Assembly: GCF_000014005.1 (NCBI RefSeq)
Contig: NC_008009.1
Coordinates: 3,782,001 to 3,846,000 of the forward strand
Length of the DNA: 64,000 nt
Direction: 5' to 3'
Origin: Candidatus Koribacter versatilis Ellin345
GTDB taxonomy: Bacteria > Acidobacteriota > Terriglobia > Terriglobales > Acidobacteriaceae
The notes under the pieces were generated by a model. The model was not told the DNA's origin. It saw only the letters and a program-made list of their open reading frames with translations, and made no database searches. Positions within the stretch are counted from its first letter, which is position 1; each line of letters starts with the position of its first letter. This document shows, one piece after another, positions 45,303 through 53,896 of this stretch. Position numbers and translations under genes: made by a program.

Positions 45303-46211
45303 CTACTGGAGCGGAGGATCCGAGGCCGTTGGCTCGCGATCTTCCTCAGTCCAGCGTATCACGCCTGACTCGTCGGTAAAGAAACTGCGCTTTGTATCCG
45401 CCGCATAAGCGATAGGACGAGCAATCAGCGTGTAAGTAGAGCTCTTGCCTCCCTGGAACACCGACCGATAAGTGAATCGATAGCCTGACTTTTCAAACGG
45501 CTCCGTCGACAGGCTGGGCTCGATTAGCGCCGCATGGTCTGCGTTCGCGTTCTCCTGGTCACTGCCTCCGAGCGCTTCCAGTCGCGAAGCGAAACCGATG
45601 CTCGGGTAGGCGCTGCTGTAGGTCACGAGGGCGGTGTTGTAAGTCCGCATCGCAGCCACGGCCGAAGATTCGTTTTCCGACGCATTGTGGGCGCGAAATT
45701 TTTCCATCATCGACCCGTCTTCAAAATTCAGCCGGTCGTGCCCTTCGGAGGGCTGGATCTCGAGGATCCGCCATTCTCCATCCTCCAATCGCATCCACAC
45801 GAGGAGCGCGGCATCGTCAGTCAAATCGCGCGGCAAGGGTGACTTGAGCCGCAACCGGAGCAGGGATTCATAGCCGTCGCAGATGCGCTTGTCGAGTAAG
45901 ATGGTCGCGACTTCGTCCGGGTTCTCGCCTTCCTTGCGAATTTCGAGGAGAGCGGGTGGAACCTCAGAACGAGTGAAAACCACATTCTCGTTCTTCAACT
46001 TTTCGCTGACCATCAGTCCACGCTCAAACGCAAGCTGTTCGTTCGGCGGGAGCTTCTCGACTGCGCTCACGAGTTCGATGGGAAGATGGCGCAGTACGGC
46101 CGCTGGGTCTTTGGTGAATACCAGTTCAAGCATCGCATCCACATCCGGATACGATTGCGCTGCACACGGAAGCGCAAAGAGTACAGCCAGCAGCCACACG
46201 AGACGTCGCAT
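45303..46211 (-). CDS. Secreted protein with a type IV pilin head-like C-terminus
   Basis: A 302-residue protein with a signal peptide (LLAVLFALPCAAQ). Residues about 20-170 are mixed helix and strand without a known domain. From about residue 185 it matches the globular head of acidobacterial type IV pilin/GspG-like proteins: TYNTALVTYSSAYPSIGF, EKSGYRFTY, then RSFFTDESGVIRWTEEDR and a final ASDPPL. The N-terminal pilin helix and the prepilin peptidase site are missing. So it carries a pilin head without being a pilin. Function is unknown. A 140-bp spacer separates it from the giant surface protein downstream on the same strand. Confidence 0.72.
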   Translation of the reverse strand: MRRLVWLLAVLFALPCAAQSYPDVDAMLELVFTKDPAAVLRHLPIELVSAVEKLPPNEQLAFERGLMVSEKLKNENVVFTRSEVPPALLEIRKEGENPDEVATILLDKRICDGYESLLRLRLKSPLPRDLTDDAALLVWMRLEDGEWRILEIQPSEGHDRLNFEDGSMMEKFRAHNASENESSAVAAMRTYNTALVTYSSAYPSIGFASRLEALGGSDQENANADHAALIEPSLSTEPFEKSGYRFTYRSVFQGGKSSTYTLIARPIAYAADTKRSFFTDESGVIRWTEEDREPTASDPPLQ

Positions 46212-46287
46212 AGAGTCAAAGACACTGTAGCGCGCCCCGGAGTTCCAGAGTTCAGGAATTGTGGCTGAAAATCAGTGATGGGAAGGA

Positions 46288-46554
46288 TTACTCGAAGCCG
46301 AGATCTTTCATCTCCTGGTCATTCAGGGGGTCGAAAACGTCGTCAGTCCAGGTCAGTCGACCCTTCATGGAGCCGGCTTTGCGATGCGGCACTTCATAGC
46401 GAATGATCTTGGCGATCGGCACGCCATTGTCAGTGAGGATCACTTCTCTTCCGTCTGCTGCCAGTTTTACAAGGCGGGAAATCGCGGACTGTGCTTCCGC
46501 AATTGTGTAGGAACTCTTCTTGGTCTGACTCTTTGCTTTCTTCGTCTTCGCCAC
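46288..46554 (-). CDS. Phd/YefM-family antitoxin, apparently solitary
   Basis: An 88-residue protein with a lysine-rich start, then the Phd/YefM fold: YTIAEAQSAISRLVKLA, GREVILTDNGVPIAKI, and the C-terminal toxin-binding tail GSMKGRLTWTDDVFDPL. It starts at a GTG (46554). Antitoxins of this kind repress their own promoter and neutralise a RelE, Doc or PIN toxin usually encoded directly downstream. Here the next gene on the strand (45303-46211) is a secreted protein, and no toxin-size frame lies between. So it is an orphan, or its toxin has been lost. Confidence 0.8.
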   Translation of the reverse strand: MAKTKKAKSQTKKSSYTIAEAQSAISRLVKLAADGREVILTDNGVPIAKIIRYEVPHRKAGSMKGRLTWTDDVFDPLNDQEMKDLGFE

Positions 46555-46597
46555 AGCCGAATTGTACTCGCGTCGGCCCTGAGTTCAGCCCACTGTG

Positions 46598-48139
46598 CTA
46601 AGCCCAGAACGTACGGTCCAACGCCCGATACTGAATCGCCTCCGCGATGTGCCGCGACTCGATCTGCGCTGCCGCATCGAGATCGGCGATGGTGCGCGCG
46701 ACTTTGAGAATGCGGTCGTGGGCGCGGGCGCTCAGGCCCCGTTGCGACATTGCACGCTCCAGCATGTGTTCGCCCTCGCTCGACAACTCGCAGTAGGTGC
46801 GGATTTGGCGCGAACTCATTTGCGCGTTGGCGTAAATCCGTTCTTTGGCGAAACGGTTCAACTGGATCTCACGCGCATGCAGCACTCGCTCGCGGATCTG
46901 CGTCGATCCTTCGGGTGCCTGGCCGGAGCGGAGTTCCTTGTAATTTACTGCCGGCACATCAATGTGGATATCAATGCGATCGAGCAACGGACCGGAGATC
47001 TTCGCCACGTACCGTTGGATCATCGGCTGGCTGCATTTGCACTCGCGAGTGCGGTCGTTGAAATACCCGCACGGGCACGGGTTCATCGCGGCGGCCAGCA
47101 TAAAGCGCGCTGGAAACGTCAGCGACATCGCCGCGCGAGAAATCGTCACCGTCCCGTCTTCCAGCGGCTGCCGCATCACCTCCAGCACATTGCGCGGGAA
47201 CTCCGGCAGTTCGTCGAGGAACAACACGCCATGGTGCGCGAGCGAGACTTCGCCGGGACGCGGCACCGCGCCACCACCAATCAATCCCGCGTCGGAAACC
47301 GAGTGGTGCGGAGAGCGAAACGGGCGCACGCCCACTAAGCCGGCACGGGAATCGAGAACGCCCGCAACGCTGTGGATCTTGGTGGTCTCTAGCGCTTCTT
47401 CAAATGTCAGCGGGGGCATGATGGTCGGAATGCGTTTCGCGAGCATGGTCTTGCCGCTGCCCGGAGGTCCGATCATCAGGATGTTGTGCCCGCCTGCGCA
47501 CGCGACTTCCAGCGCGCGCTTCGCGGTCTGTTGCCCGCGCACGTCTTTGAAATCCACGTTGAAGTGTTGCGCTTCATTCAGGACGGCCTGCGAATCAACC
47601 TTCACCGGTTCAATGCCATTGCCGGTGTTGATCAGGTGCACTACGTCCATCAGCGTCTTGACCGGGTAGATCTCGATCCCGTCCACCACAGCGGCTTCCC
47701 GCGCATTCTCCACCGGAACGAAAAGCCGCTTGATCTTCGCTGCCCGGGCGGCGACTGCGGTGGATAACGTCCCCCGTACGCCGCGAATCGAGCCATCGAG
47801 CGACAGTTCGCCGACCATCACCACATCGTCCAGCGTCTGCTTATTCAGGCCACCGTAGGCGCCCAAGATTCCGGCAGCCATCGGGAGATCGAAGCCAGAG
47901 CCTTCTTTCTTTATATCGGCGGGCGCCAGGTTCACGGTGATGGTGGTATTAGGAACGTCGTAACCCGCATTCCTTAGAGCGGCGCGCACCCGTTCGCGGC
48001 TTTCGCGCACTGCGGCATCGGGCAGCCCGACGGTAGTAAACAGTGGTTTTTCTGAGAGTTGCGCGGCTACATCCACCTCAACATCGATGATGTGCGCGTC
48101 GATACCGTACACCGCGGCGCTCTTGGTGCGAAAAAGCAT
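46598..48139 (-). CDS. comM: YifB/ComM family Mg-chelatase-like AAA+ protein
   Basis: A 513-residue AAA+ protein of the YifB/ComM family. ComM is a hexameric helicase that promotes branch migration during natural transformation. The N-terminal Lon-protease-like domain (about 20-170) lacks the catalytic serine-lysine pair, as usual. Walker A is IGPPGSGKT, Walker B is LFLDELPEF, and the C-terminal Mg_chelatase_C domain has [18 protein letters not shown] cysteine cluster ([13 protein letters not shown]) in the middle is typical of the family. Length is standard. It stands alone with 327 bp upstream. Confidence 0.94.
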   Translation of the reverse strand: MLFRTKSAAVYGIDAHIIDVEVDVAAQLSEKPLFTTVGLPDAAVRESRERVRAALRNAGYDVPNTTITVNLAPADIKKEGSGFDLPMAAGILGAYGGLNKQTLDDVVMVGELSLDGSIRGVRGTLSTAVAARAAKIKRLFVPVENAREAAVVDGIEIYPVKTLMDVVHLINTGNGIEPVKVDSQAVLNEAQHFNVDFKDVRGQQTAKRALEVACAGGHNILMIGPPGSGKTMLAKRIPTIMPPLTFEEALETTKIHSVAGVLDSRAGLVGVRPFRSPHHSVSDAGLIGGGAVPRPGEVSLAHHGVLFLDELPEFPRNVLEVMRQPLEDGTVTISRAAMSLTFPARFMLAAAMNPCPCGYFNDRTRECKCSQPMIQRYVAKISGPLLDRIDIHIDVPAVNYKELRSGQAPEGSTQIRERVLHAREIQLNRFAKERIYANAQMSSRQIRTYCELSSEGEHMLERAMSQRGLSARAHDRILKVARTIADLDAAAQIESRHIAEAIQYRALDRTFWA

Positions 48140-48467
48140 AAGGCCCCTAGAACCTTATAGCTATCAGGAATTGCGCGAAAAACTTGTGACTCGCCTCACG
48201 ATAGGAGGTGACGGAACCTCAATCCCAGCGTGAATTACGGCGGAACTTAGGTGGAAAAAGGTATGCTGCGAACGAACAGAGTTCCTGTATACTCCATCGA
48301 ATTGCCAAGGACATGGATGGGCGGCACCGCGCCACGCTCTACAGTCGCTCGTCCGAAAAGTGGAAAAAGCTCTTGCCTAGTGTGGAATTATGCGACTAGC
48401 ATCTGAGTCAACATTTCCCCCAAATCTCCTTCACGTCGGGGTTCATACCCCGAGCTTGGAAAAAATC
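48140..48467. other. Spacer between comM and the PilZ gene
   Basis: No ORF is credible. A TATACT -10-like hexamer lies at 48288-48293 without a good -35. At 48436-48453, TCGGGGT and ACCCCGA form a seven-pair hairpin with a TCAT loop that ends 14 bp before the PilZ start codon, overlapping or touching the ribosome-binding area. It could affect translation. Confidence 0.45.
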
Positions 48468-49670
48468 ATGGCTCGCAGGCGGGAAGAACGAATCATCATC
48501 AGCTTGCCCGTGCGTTTATGGGGCATGGACGTAAATGGGAAACCGTTTACGCAAAATGCCTCGTCCGTTGACATCACCCGAATGGGCGCCCGCATTCAGG
48601 GTGTCACGGCACAGATTCAGCATGGGGACATCATCGGCGTCCAGCACGGCAGCGACAAAGCTCGCTTCCGCGTTATCTGGGTCGCTCGGCCGGGATCGCG
48701 TAACGAAGGCCAGATCGGCGTGCATTGCGTCGAGGCCAACAAGTACATCTGGGGGACCGTCGAGCCGAGCAATCAGGCCGATACCTGGGATCCCGAAGCG
48801 GCTTCGGCCTCAACCCACGCGGTGGGCGCCGGCGGCGGAGTCGCCGCCGTCATGGCTGCCTCGCCATCGCACAAAGACAACTTCGTGAACGACGCCACCC
48901 GCGAGGGCCGGCGCCGCATGCCACGCTACGCGTGCCGCGGTGGTGGTGAAATTCGCCAGCCCGGAATGAAGACCGTGGTGTGGGGCTCGATGACCGACAT
49001 CAGCCGCAGCGGATGCTATCTCGAAACGCTGACCACGCTGCCGCGCAATGCGAAGTGCGAACTCATGCTGAACGTAGAAGGCATTGAGGTACGCGCCGGC
49101 GCGGAAGTCCGCGTCTCGCATCCTTCGATGGGCATGGGCTTGCAGTTCATTGACGTCGATCCGACCGATCAGAAGAAGCTCGATGATCTGCTCGTGAAAC
49201 TTGCGGGTGGCAAAGAGCCGGAAGATCGCATCGTGCATCCGGTGAGCAATGAGTTCGCGACCGCGATCGCCTCAGCGGCGTCGCAGCTTCGTGACCTCGA
49301 AGCCTGCGTATCGGAAAACGAGGAAAACGTCGATCCACGGCTGCTCTCCGAGTTCCGCAGCGCCGTCGATCATGCGCGTTCCACCACTGCAGCAATTGAG
49401 CAGTGGGTCGATTTGCAGGAGCAGGACCGCGATCCATTCCCGGTTCTCGCGGCGATTGAAACGAGCAGGATCCGTTTGACTGCGAGCTTCATGCGCGAGC
49501 TGGTGATGGACATTGACGCCGCAACTTTGCATCTCGGCAGCGAAGGTGTGAAGGAGTTGTACGAGGCGGCACGTCAGTTGCACCTGCGCATTGAGCAGAT
49601 GATTGCAGATGCGACCGAGCCGGAAGATCTGCTCGACGCAGACGACGACCACGCACAATCAGCCGACTAG
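48468..49670 (+). CDS. Tandem PilZ domain protein
   Basis: A 400-residue cytosolic protein with two PilZ domains, the usual receptors for cyclic di-GMP. Domain 1 (about 1-100) has RRREER and SSVDITRMGARI. Domain 2 (about 145-250) has RRRMPRYACRG and SMTDISRSGCYLE, so the RxxxR and D/NxSxxG motifs are present in both, best in the second. The remaining 150 residues are helical and acidic with no known domain, ending in an aspartate-rich tail. The ATG at 48468 is the start; the frame is open upstream, but there is no domain there. It is monocistronic with a strong terminator. An effector role in motility, exopolysaccharide or surface behaviour is likely but not shown. Confidence 0.84.
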   Translation: MARRREERIIISLPVRLWGMDVNGKPFTQNASSVDITRMGARIQGVTAQIQHGDIIGVQHGSDKARFRVIWVARPGSRNEGQIGVHCVEANKYIWGTVEPSNQADTWDPEAASASTHAVGAGGGVAAVMAASPSHKDNFVNDATREGRRRMPRYACRGGGEIRQPGMKTVVWGSMTDISRSGCYLETLTTLPRNAKCELMLNVEGIEVRAGAEVRVSHPSMGMGLQFIDVDPTDQKKLDDLLVKLAGGKEPEDRIVHPVSNEFATAIASAASQLRDLEACVSENEENVDPRLLSEFRSAVDHARSTTAAIEQWVDLQEQDRDPFPVLAAIETSRIRLTASFMRELVMDIDAATLHLGSEGVKELYEAARQLHLRIEQMIADATEPEDLLDADDDHAQSAD

Positions 49671-49687
49671 TTCTCTACTTCGTCTAA

Positions 49688-49719
49688 CGAACAGCCCGCT
49701 TCGGCGGGCTGTTCGTTTT
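49688..49719 (+). terminator. Rho-independent terminator of the PilZ gene
   Basis: CGAACAGCCCGC, a TTCG tetraloop and GCGGGCTGTTCG form a perfect 12-pair hairpin followed by TTTT. Confidence 0.95.
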
Positions 49720-49987
49720 CCAGACGAGAGGGAAGAAAACAGGAAAACTTACGGCAAAACCCGAAGTTAGAAGTTGGTAAACAATTTTTTTTAAGTGCTT
49801 ATTTAGCAGGGATTTGCAAAGGGCGGGTTTTTAGGCGGACGAAAAAGTGACGGTTTTGCACCGTGATTTTTTCCCCCGAATCGCGGAGAAAACGCGGCTG
49901 AACCGCGGATTTCTTGCGGGTCGGCGTTTTTGCCGCAAAGGTGGTATATGGCGAGTGGACGGATTTTGGTTAGGAAGTGGTAAACAG

Positions 49988-50120
49988 CAGATTGCCACGT
50001 TGCTCTGCGCGCTCTTCGCAATGACAGGAGAGGGCGGTTCGGGGGATGGGATTTGTGGGGCTCACGCCGGGCAGCAACCGCAGATTCTTCGTCGCTGCGC
50101 TCCTCTGAATGACAAGAGAG
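49988..50120. repeat. REP-like repeat doublet, family A (copies 1 and 2)
   Basis: Two related units of about 40 bp, at 49988-50032 and 50079-50120, read CAGATT...CGCTGCGCTC..GAATGACA. They are separated by about 46 bp containing TGTGGGGCTCACGC. A second doublet with the same spacing and linker lies at 50775-50905. The rest of the 507-bp spacer from 49671 holds the PilZ terminator and an AT-rich stretch (49770-49800) with no ORF I trust. Confidence 0.65.
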
Positions 50121-50177
50121 AGTAGTGGGAGTGATGGGGGTGGCTCTGTCTTCCGCGAAAAAGCAAAACAGAAGAAA

Positions 50178-50648
50178 TTAGTGCAGCGAGGCGAACATTT
50201 GCGCCTGGCAGCCTACGCCGATGGTGCCTTTTAGCATGTGGCCGGCTGGGGTGATGCGGATCAACTCCTGTTTGAGTGGACGCTGGAGGCAATCGGCGGC
50301 GCTGGTGCCGTAGCTGGCGCAGGTATTCATGTCGGGGATCATGTAGGTCCAGGTTTCGGAGCCGTCGGAGACGGTGTCCACGGTACCCGGCGCGCCTAGC
50401 GCGGCAATTACATCGGACTTCGACATTCCCGTGAACGCACATTTCTGCGAGATGCCCGCGTGCACGAGGGACCGCCAATCCTCGGGATTATAGGAATCGT
50501 GAAAACTATCGGCTTCGTGGAAGATGGCGGGCGAAGTTCGTTGCGCCGAAATGATGACCAGCAGAGCCACGACGAGCGCGGTGACGCCGACAAAGATCGG
50601 GACGGTCTTTGAATTCTTACTCTGCTGTTCTGTTTCGGCGTTAAACAT
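50178..50648 (-). CDS. Membrane-anchored protein with a SmpA/BamE-like motif
   Basis: A 156-residue protein with one N-terminal membrane helix (VPIFVGVTALVVALLVIISA, about 16-35) and a periplasmic part. GMSKSDVIAALGAP, followed by TWTYMIPD, resembles the first half of the SmpA/OmlA/BamE fold, in which a helix with GxxxxxV..xLG.P precedes a small sheet. Five cysteines (KCAF, TCASY, DCLQ, GCQA and others) may form disulfides. No lipobox is present, so it is not a classic BamE. Function is unknown. It is bracketed by two family A repeat doublets. Confidence 0.6.
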   Translation of the reverse strand: MFNAETEQQSKNSKTVPIFVGVTALVVALLVIISAQRTSPAIFHEADSFHDSYNPEDWRSLVHAGISQKCAFTGMSKSDVIAALGAPGTVDTVSDGSETWTYMIPDMNTCASYGTSAADCLQRPLKQELIRITPAGHMLKGTIGVGCQAQMFASLH

Positions 50649-50774
50649 CCATGCTCCGGGACGAAGCTCAAACCCCCACTGCGATGACGGAATTCTATAA
50701 GGATGTGGCGTGCGGGCAAAGAAAGAGATGAAGGGCGGAGGTTACTTTCGAGTGGTCTCTCTTATGGCAGAACA

Positions 50775-50905
50775 GCAGATTCTTCATCGCTGCGCTCCTC
50801 TGAATGACAACAGAGGGTGGTGCCGGGGTTGGGAGTGGTGGGGCTCACGCTTGGCGGAACGGCAGATCCTTCGTCGCTTCGCTCCTCGAGGATGCCAGGA
50901 GAGAG
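50775..50905. repeat. REP-like repeat doublet, family A (copies 3 and 4)
   Basis: Units at 50775-50816 and 50862-50905 match the doublet at 49988-50120 in sequence, order, orientation and spacing, including the linker GTGGGGCTCACGC. The remaining bases of the 341-bp spacer before the histidine kinase hold nothing else that I can name. Confidence 0.65.
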
Positions 50906-50989
50906 AAGTGCCGGGGGCGCGGCTGTATCCATCGTATTCCGATTTTTTGTGTGCTTGGGGAATGATGGCGCTATGATGGCAGGCTGCAT

Positions 50990-53209
50990 ATGGGAGCCAG
51001 CCGCAGGACGGGAACCGGGATTTCAGTCCAGGTGACTTTACTGTATGCCCTTGCGGGACTGGCTTGGATTTTTGTAACGGGGATGTTGAATAGCGTCCTG
51101 GTGACATCTCCGCGCTACCAGTACCTGTTCGAGTTGGGTAAGGGTGCTCTCTATGTTTGCCTCAGTGCCCTGCTGATCTTCTTTCTTCTGAAGCGCCACG
51201 AAAAACAGACCGCGATTCTGCACGAAGCGATCCTGCATTCCCAGGAGCTCTATCGGATTCAATCCGAGGTGCTGGAACTGGTGGCATCGGGAGCCGACAT
51301 CCGGAAGTCGATGAAGTGCCTGGCTTCGGGGATCGAGCAATTGAGCCGAGAGATGCTGTGCTCGGTGCTGCAAGTGACTGAGGACCAGAAGCACTTGCGC
51401 ACCCTTGCCGCGCCGAGCTTGCCGGCAGAGTACAGCGCAGCGGTGGAGAACTTACCGATTGGCCCTGAGCAAGGGTCTTGTGGCACAGCCGCATTCCGGA
51501 AGGAGACGGTTGTGGTGAGCGATATTGCTTCCGACCCGCTGTGGACGAATTATCGAGACCTTGCGCGACGTCACGGATTGGCGGCGTGCTGGTCCACCCC
51601 GGTGATCAGCAGGGACGCGACAGTGATGGGAACGTTCGCGCTGTATTTCCGGACGCCACGATCGCCGGACAAAGCCGAGTTGGAGTTGACCGAATTTGCG
51701 AACCACACGGCTCGGGTCGCGATGGAACACGACCGCACGCGGCGGTTGCTGGCGCGTTCGGAAGAGGATTATCGCAACCTGATCGAGAACGCTCCCTTGG
51801 GCATTTACCGATCTTCACGAAGCGCGGAGCGGCTACTGTTCGTGAATGACGCGATGGTCCGGCTGTTGGGTTATGACAGCAAGGAAGAGGTGCTCGCCCT
51901 TCGCATTCGCGACGAACTGTATGTGGATCCGGCAGCGCGGAAAAGAGCGTACGACTCCTTGAAGGGCAACACCGTCGCCGATCTTGAATTGGAGTGGAAG
52001 AAGAAGACTGGGCCGCCGATCACGATGCGCGCCGTCACCCGGCAGTTGGTGACGGAGAAGGGCGAGCAGATTGTCGAGGTCGTGTGCGAAGACCTGTCGC
52101 AGCGGCGGGCGCTGGAAAATCGCACCGAACAGGCGAACCGGCTGGAAGCGCTGGGAAGACTGGCAGCGGGTGTGGCGCACGATTTCAATAACGTACTGAT
52201 GATCGTGCAGGCGTATTCGGACTTGTTGAAAGAACGGTTCGCTGGCGACGCCAGCGCCGAGAAGCACGTGACGCAAATCCAGGGGGCAGTCGACCGGGCC
52301 GCGAAACTGACGGCACAACTGTTGGCATTTGGACGGGGCCACGCGCGCACCGAAGCAGCGACGGACATCAATGCGGTGATTCTGGAGTCGGTGGAGAACT
52401 GGCGACGCGTGCTGGGGCCGCAAATCCAGTTCGAGTTGCAACTCCATCCGGAAGCACTGTTTTGCGGATTGAGCCGTGCAGAGGCGGAACAGATTTTACT
52501 CAACATGATGCTGAACACGCGCGATGCCATGCCCGACGGCGGCAAGGTCACGCTCAAGACCGATCTCGTGATCGCAGACGAGACCGCGAAGCGATTGCGG
52601 ATTACGATATCCGATACGGGGGTGGGAATACCGAAGGAAGTTTTGCCGCATATTTTCGATCCCTTTTATACGACGAAGCAAAAGGGCAAGGGATCGGGAC
52701 TGGGGCTCGCAAGCGTGTACGGGATTGTGCAGCAGCACGACGGTGAGATTTCCGTAACCAGCGAGCCAACCCACGGAACGACATTCGAGATCCTGCTGAA
52801 TGTTGTGGCCGGAGTGGGTGAAGGCGCCGCGAGCGCGCAGGCTTCGCAAGAACGGTTGTCGACGAAGGTCCTGGTGGTAGATGACGAGGCAGGAGTGCGC
52901 GAAGGCGTCGCCGACTGGCTGCGGAGGCGCGGCGACGAAGTGTACACGGCGGCTTCCGCCGAGGATGCGATCGTGCTGCTGAACAACGGCGTGCTCGTGG
53001 ACGTGATGGTTACCGACTTCCTGATGCCGGGCATGAATGGACTGGAACTGGCGCGAGCGGTGAAAGCGAAACATCCCGCGATTGCGACCATCATCATGAC
53101 CGGCTATGCGGATGAGGACCTGAGCGAGGGACGAGAGTTCCTGCACGTTCACAAACCCGTCGAGCTTCCGGCGCTTTCGAGCCTGATTCGGAAGGCGCGC
53201 GAGAAGTGA
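50990..53209 (+). CDS. Hybrid sensor histidine kinase (GAF-PAS-HisKA-HATPase-REC)
   Basis: A 739-residue inner-membrane kinase. Two helices (about 12-30 and 45-65) anchor it. A GAF domain (about 85-240), a PAS domain (about 255-370; IENAPLGIYRSS), HisKA with phospho-acceptor histidine in AAGVAHDFNNVL (about 393), and the ATPase domain (N box NMMLNTRDAMP, G1 SDTGVGIP, F FDPFYTTK, G2 GSGLGLASVYG) follow. A C-terminal receiver (about 622-735) has DDE, VTDFLMPG and HKPVE, so the protein can relay phosphate internally. The signal sensed is unknown. No regulator lies next to it. The start has no strong ribosome site. Confidence 0.92.
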   Translation: MGASRRTGTGISVQVTLLYALAGLAWIFVTGMLNSVLVTSPRYQYLFELGKGALYVCLSALLIFFLLKRHEKQTAILHEAILHSQELYRIQSEVLELVASGADIRKSMKCLASGIEQLSREMLCSVLQVTEDQKHLRTLAAPSLPAEYSAAVENLPIGPEQGSCGTAAFRKETVVVSDIASDPLWTNYRDLARRHGLAACWSTPVISRDATVMGTFALYFRTPRSPDKAELELTEFANHTARVAMEHDRTRRLLARSEEDYRNLIENAPLGIYRSSRSAERLLFVNDAMVRLLGYDSKEEVLALRIRDELYVDPAARKRAYDSLKGNTVADLELEWKKKTGPPITMRAVTRQLVTEKGEQIVEVVCEDLSQRRALENRTEQANRLEALGRLAAGVAHDFNNVLMIVQAYSDLLKERFAGDASAEKHVTQIQGAVDRAAKLTAQLLAFGRGHARTEAATDINAVILESVENWRRVLGPQIQFELQLHPEALFCGLSRAEAEQILLNMMLNTRDAMPDGGKVTLKTDLVIADETAKRLRITISDTGVGIPKEVLPHIFDPFYTTKQKGKGSGLGLASVYGIVQQHDGEISVTSEPTHGTTFEILLNVVAGVGEGAASAQASQERLSTKVLVVDDEAGVREGVADWLRRRGDEVYTAASAEDAIVLLNNGVLVDVMVTDFLMPGMNGLELARAVKAKHPAIATIIMTGYADEDLSEGREFLHVHKPVELPALSSLIRKAREK

Positions 53210-53281
53210 TCGGGAGTTGTGGAGATAGTATTTTCAGATTAGTGCGCTGAAGAAACGAGTTCGATATTCTCCACACCCACT

Positions 53282-53848
53282 ATGACTTGGATCAGGACTA
53301 TTCCTCTCTCGGAAGCGAGTGAAGATTTGCTGCGCGCCATGGAGTCGCAGCGCTCGCTTTATCCCATTGAATATGCGACGCCGGTGCATCCGACTGACGA
53401 TGGCACTGCCGGTATCGTCGCATCCCACAGCCTGATTCCTGATGCTTTGTTTCACGCGTTCGGCACGTTCGGGGCACTGATGTCGCCGGAGTTGCCGCTC
53501 ACGCGCAGGCAGCACGAGATGATCACCACGATGGTCTCGGTGACGAACCGGTGCTTCTATTGAATCGAGTCGCACGCAGAGTTTCTGCGTCGGGTGACTC
53601 TGGATGACGAATTCGTAGCAACGTTGCAACAGGACTACACAAAGGCGCCGCTCTCTGAGCAAGACCGCGCAATGCTCGACTACGTGGTGAAACTCACGAA
53701 GGACGCCACGCGTTGCGCGCGCGAAGATCATGATCGGCTGCGCGCCGTGGGCTTCGATGACCGCGGGATCCTGCAGATTACGTTGATCGCGAGCTGGTTC
53801 AACTACATCAATCGCGTGGCGGATGCACTCGGGGTGGGACGGCAATGA
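53282..53848 (+). CDS. AhpD-like peroxidase-family selenoprotein (in-frame TGA as Sec)
   Basis: A 188-residue protein if TGA at 53561-53563 (codon 94) is read through; the frame is intact on both sides. The N-terminal part ([20 protein letters not shown]) and the C-terminal part ([32 protein letters not shown]) together match the uncharacterised peroxidase-related/AhpD family over its normal length. The catalytic CxxC-x3-H motif appears as C-F-Y-[TGA]-I-E-S-H, so the TGA replaces exactly the second redox cysteine. AhpD-like proteins are known as a bacterial selenoprotein family. A stem-loop of SECIS geometry follows. The alternative is a nonsense mutation at this one codon. It should reduce peroxides or a partner peroxiredoxin in the cytoplasm. 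The ribosome site is weak. SelABCD genes are not in the window. Confidence 0.82.
53567..53600 (+). promoter_or_regulatory. SECIS-like stem-loop after the TGA codon
   Basis: Lower stem GAGTC/GACTC (53567-53571 with 53596-53600) and upper stem ACGCAG/CTGCGT (53574-53579 with 53585-53590) enclose loop AGTTT. The loop starts 16 nt after the TGA and has G as its second base, in agreement with the known rules for bacterial SECIS elements that recruit SelB. It lies wholly in the coding sequence. Confidence 0.68.
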
Positions 53849-53852
53849 GAAA

Positions 53853-53875
53853 AAGCCCGGCAGTGCGCCGGGCTT
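53853..53875. terminator. Bidirectional terminator
   Basis: AAGCCCGGC, loop AGTGC and GCCGGGCTT, with an A-run on the left and TTCAACCTTGTTT on the right. It separates the AhpD-like gene from the convergent thiolase. Confidence 0.85.
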
Positions 53876-53896
53876 CAACCTTGTTTACGAAACGTT

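Noticed and set aside
49847-50125. 92-codon plus-strand frame in the spacer after the PilZ gene
   Set aside because: Much of it is the REP-like repeat, whose translation gives a well-known spurious peptide type; no ribosome site.
53282-53563. Separate 93-residue protein ending at the TGA, with a second gene from 53594
   Set aside because: Both halves belong to one AhpD-family domain in one frame, neither is complete alone, and the second has no ribosome site or family start.
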